From positions 1 to 64,000 of the forward strand of contig JALEIR010000028.1 of NCBI GenBank assembly GCA_022769665.1: a stretch of 64,000 nucleotides of DNA. Reading direction: 5' to 3'. Shown piece by piece: positions 62,243 through 64,000 of the stretch. The first letter of the stretch is position 1. Each line of letters opens with the position of its first letter. This DNA comes from Lachnospiraceae bacterium. GTDB taxonomy: Bacteria; Bacillota; Clostridia; Lachnospirales; Lachnospiraceae. The notes below the pieces were generated by a model. That model ran no database searches and had not been told where the DNA came from. It saw only the letters and a program-made list of their open reading frames with translations. Both the position numbers and the translations under genes were made by a program.

Positions 62243-62261
62243 CCCTTTTTCTATACAGGAA

Positions 62262-63239
62262 TTATTCGTTTTGGAGCTTAATCTGCTCTTCCTTAATCAA
62301 CGGGTAGCGTACCAGCTGCTCCCCGTCCAGATTCTCTCTGTGCATATCCACCGCAGTAATCTGATGATTATCGTAAGAGGTATAGTAGTAAATTCCCTTC
62401 GTGGCATTGCAGCAGGAGGAATAAATGGTAATCTCGTATTTACCCTCATCCAGTTCACAGCAACCCCGCTGCTGGTCTACCGAACCAAGGATGTGGAAAA
62501 ACTGACTGACGCTCTCCTTCTCACTGTCGCCGGAAATGGAATTCATCTTCACAAACGCCACCCTGACAAAGCGAGACTGTGAGGACAAATCACCGGGCAG
62601 CCCCATAGCACCCATGCCTCTGCTGTAGCGCTGTAATTCCAGTCCGGATGCAAAGCGGTTCTCCGGAGATTTGGGGGACAGATTCATATAATTGTTCAGG
62701 GCAAACAACTGTTGGTCAAAGGTCGGATTATTGGTCATCACTCCCACCGGATTATCATATACCTTGATGCCTTCCTTCACCGATTCCACAACGATAGATT
62801 CATCACGGTCTGCTATTATCCAATGCAGCTGGGCCAGAGGCAGTTTTTCGTTAAAGGGAGTATTCAGCAGATTGATTTTTTCAATGAGCTGTCGCGCCTC
62901 CCTGACAGTACTGCACTGACAGAGAATCCAAGGAATTAATTCATACTGTGCGATGTTATCCTTCCCCTCGGCACTTTCTCTGTAAAATGCATTGCCCACA
63001 AAATTCAGCCCCGCCATTCCCAGGCCCTTCTCGTTTATGGCATCGTAGTACAACGGATAATTCTCTGTCACAAATGCCATACCGATGATGGCGTAGTGAG
63101 AATTCATACTTCCTTTTTCTTTAAAATGAAACGGATAGTTTCTGGGGGTAATCGTCACCTCATCCCCATAAGAAAATTCATAATCCAGCGTTCTCCCGAA
63201 ATAGAAGTCTTTCGTTTTATAGGTTGCTGCCGTACACAT
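62262..63239 (-). CDS. Conjugated bile acid hydrolase (choloylglycine hydrolase family)
   Basis: A 325-residue Ntn-hydrolase. The chain starts MCTA, so removal of Met exposes the nucleophile Cys2. The other active-site residues are where expected: Arg16 and Asp19 in FGRTLDYEFS, Asn79 in MAGLNFVG, Asn171 in VMTNNPTF and Arg226 in SRFVRVAF. Length matches bile salt hydrolases and penicillin V acylases. The overall resemblance, including FGRTLDYEFSYGDEV, is to gut-Firmicute bile salt hydrolases, which split glycine or taurine from bile acids in the cytoplasm. A penicillin V acylase activity cannot be excluded by sequence alone. Single gene with its own promoter region. Confidence 0.9.
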   Translation of the reverse strand: MCTAATYKTKDFYFGRTLDYEFSYGDEVTITPRNYPFHFKEKGSMNSHYAIIGMAFVTENYPLYYDAINEKGLGMAGLNFVGNAFYRESAEGKDNIAQYELIPWILCQCSTVREARQLIEKINLLNTPFNEKLPLAQLHWIIADRDESIVVESVKEGIKVYDNPVGVMTNNPTFDQQLFALNNYMNLSPKSPENRFASGLELQRYSRGMGAMGLPGDLSSQSRFVRVAFVKMNSISGDSEKESVSQFFHILGSVDQQRGCCELDEGKYEITIYSSCCNATKGIYYYTSYDNHQITAVDMHRENLDGEQLVRYPLIKEEQIKLQNE

Positions 63240-63290
63240 AATTCTCTTCCTTTCTGCAATTTATTTGTTTATTTTGTACTCTTGCCTGCC

Positions 63291-63319
63291 GCTTTATACT
63301 CCTATTGCTTTATACTCCT
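63291..63319. repeat. Two 13-bp direct repeats upstream of the bile acid hydrolase
   Basis: GCTTTATACTCCT occurs at 63291-63303 and 63307-63319 (period 16 bp), 50-80 bp before the start codon; a degenerate third copy (TTTTGTACTCTTG) follows toward the gene. On minus the unit is AGGAGTATAAAGC, which shares the pattern AGG-GTAYAAAG with the MATE iterons. The rest of the 63240-63536 interval (297 bp) shows no gene. Confidence 0.6.
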
Positions 63320-63536
63320 GCTGCGCTTCTTACTACAGCATATTATTTAGAAATGCTCATCAGCGCGAAATTCGTCATGGCACTGCCAAGCTGAGATAAA
63401 GATTGTGTACTCCAGAGTATCAAAGTAATTTTATCACATCGACTTCCGTTTTTCACAATGTTTTCCGCAGTAAAAGAAAACCCAAAAAAGACCGAGAATA
63501 TAATGCTTTGCCGTTTCCTGACAGGGGCACATATTC

Positions 63537-64000
63537 TTACGCATTCAATATATTCATAAATTCCTCACCGGTGATGGTTTCTTTCTCATACAAATACTGA
63601 GAAAGTTCATCCAGCTTTGCACGGTTCTCCATCAGAATTTGGCCTGCCTTCTCATGCTGTTTCTTAACCAGTTCCACAACCTGTCTGTCAATGGCAGTTT
63701 GGGTCTCTACCGAACAGCATAGAGAAGTATCTCCGCCCAGATATTGATTATTTACCGTTTCCATTGCTACCATATCAAAATCCTTGCTCATACCGTACCG
63801 GGTGATCATGGCCCTTGCCAGCTTGGTAGCCTGTTCTATATCATTGGAGGCGCCTGTAGTTACAGAGCCGAAAACAACTTCCTCCGCAGCACGGCCTCCG
63901 GTAAATGTCGCAATCTTATTTTCAATTTCTTCCTTTGTCATCAGATAATGATTGCCCTCTTCCACCTGCATGGTATAGCCAAGAGCGCCGGAAGTTCTGG
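63537..64000 (-). CDS. ftsH: ATP-dependent zinc metalloprotease FtsH (C-terminal part)
   Basis: The 3' end of the gene; the 5' part is beyond the right edge. The visible 154 codons are the M41 peptidase domain after the HExxH site: GALGYTMQVEEGNHYLMTKE, ATFTGGRAAEEVVFGSVTTG (with the Asp ligand region ASNDIEQATKLARAMITRYG) and the C-terminal helices ending GEEFMNILNA. FtsH is a hexameric membrane protease that degrades misfolded membrane and regulatory proteins. Confidence 0.95.
   Translation of the reverse strand, partial: RTSGALGYTMQVEEGNHYLMTKEEIENKIATFTGGRAAEEVVFGSVTTGASNDIEQATKLARAMITRYGMSKDFDMVAMETVNNQYLGGDTSLCCSVETQTAIDRQVVELVKKQHEKAGQILMENRAKLDELSQYLYEKETITGEEFMNILNA

Larger units (their letters stand above)
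61910..62261. other. 352-bp intergenic region
   Basis: No gene is supported here. It contains the promoter of the ASCH-GNAT gene at its left end and a weak terminator of the bile acid hydrolase at its right end. A 96-codon plus-strand frame (61991-62281) has no ribosome-binding site and no recognisable protein features. The rest is AT-rich. Confidence 0.6.

Noticed and set aside
61991-62281. Plus-strand 96-codon open frame
   Set aside because: No ribosome-binding site, biased composition without a fold, and overlaps the 3' end of the bile acid hydrolase gene.

Overview
The window (about 64 kb, moderate GC) looks like the chromosome of an anaerobic gut Firmicute, most likely a Lachnospiraceae member. 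Pointers are a xylan-utilisation locus with ATPase-less sugar ABC importers and a DUF5696 protein, lipoprotein-anchored glycoside hydrolases, a conjugated bile acid hydrolase, a Csp-like subtilase and Firmicute-type promoters and Shine-Dalgarno sites. Almost everything is on the minus strand, so operons read from high to low coordinates. Species was not determined; no database was searched.

Region 1 (1-6942): secreted GH10 xylanase lipoprotein followed by two GH43 genes in one operon, a divergent AraC-type regulator, and a further GH43 enzyme whose expected pKa-modulating Asp reads as His. Region 2 (6943-16872): an ABC exporter operon (two adaptor lipoproteins, one of them a tandem adaptor fusion; a large FtsX-type permease; two ATPases, one carrying an AbrB-like tail), preceded by a pair of paralogous four-cysteine U32-like proteins. 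Region 3 (17011-30497): a nine-gene transport operon with two complete SBP/permease/permease sets but no ATPase, plus DUF5696, Yip1 and NHL/TPR membrane proteins. Region 4 (30592-39115): a GH39-GH43 fusion, a GH43 gene under a perfect LacI-type palindrome, a chemotaxis receptor and PepF. Together regions 1, 3 and 4 describe a pathway in which xylan is cut outside the cell by GH10 (plus lipoprotein GH43), oligosaccharides are imported by two transporters, and GH43/GH39 enzymes finish hydrolysis in the cytoplasm.

Region 5 (39193-47655): an apparently 5'-shortened DUF6323-like gene, then an envelope cluster: LysM surface protein, InlB-repeat protein, MscS channel, an RsgI-like Cys-rich lipoprotein and a membrane-embedded LuxR regulator. 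Region 6 (47672-56453): Csp-like subtilase, M18 aminopeptidase and GDP-fucose synthase in one operon, a DJ-1/PfpI protein, a CYTH protein, a CaCA cation exchanger under a probable yybP-ykoY (manganese) riboswitch, an EAL protein and tRNA-Leu. Region 7 (56545-64000): MATE exporter behind 15-bp iterons, an unlisted 48-aa gene, a four-tRNA operon, a scar of three gene remnants (MFS, GNAT, RhuM) around an intact acetyltransferase, an ASCH-GNAT fusion, bile acid hydrolase and the 3' end of ftsH.

Three promoters (xylanase, exporter, transport operon) carry direct repeats with a TTGC core at exactly 21-bp period, which suggests one shared activator; this is the strongest candidate for an undescribed regulatory link. 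All functions below are inferred from sequence recognition alone.
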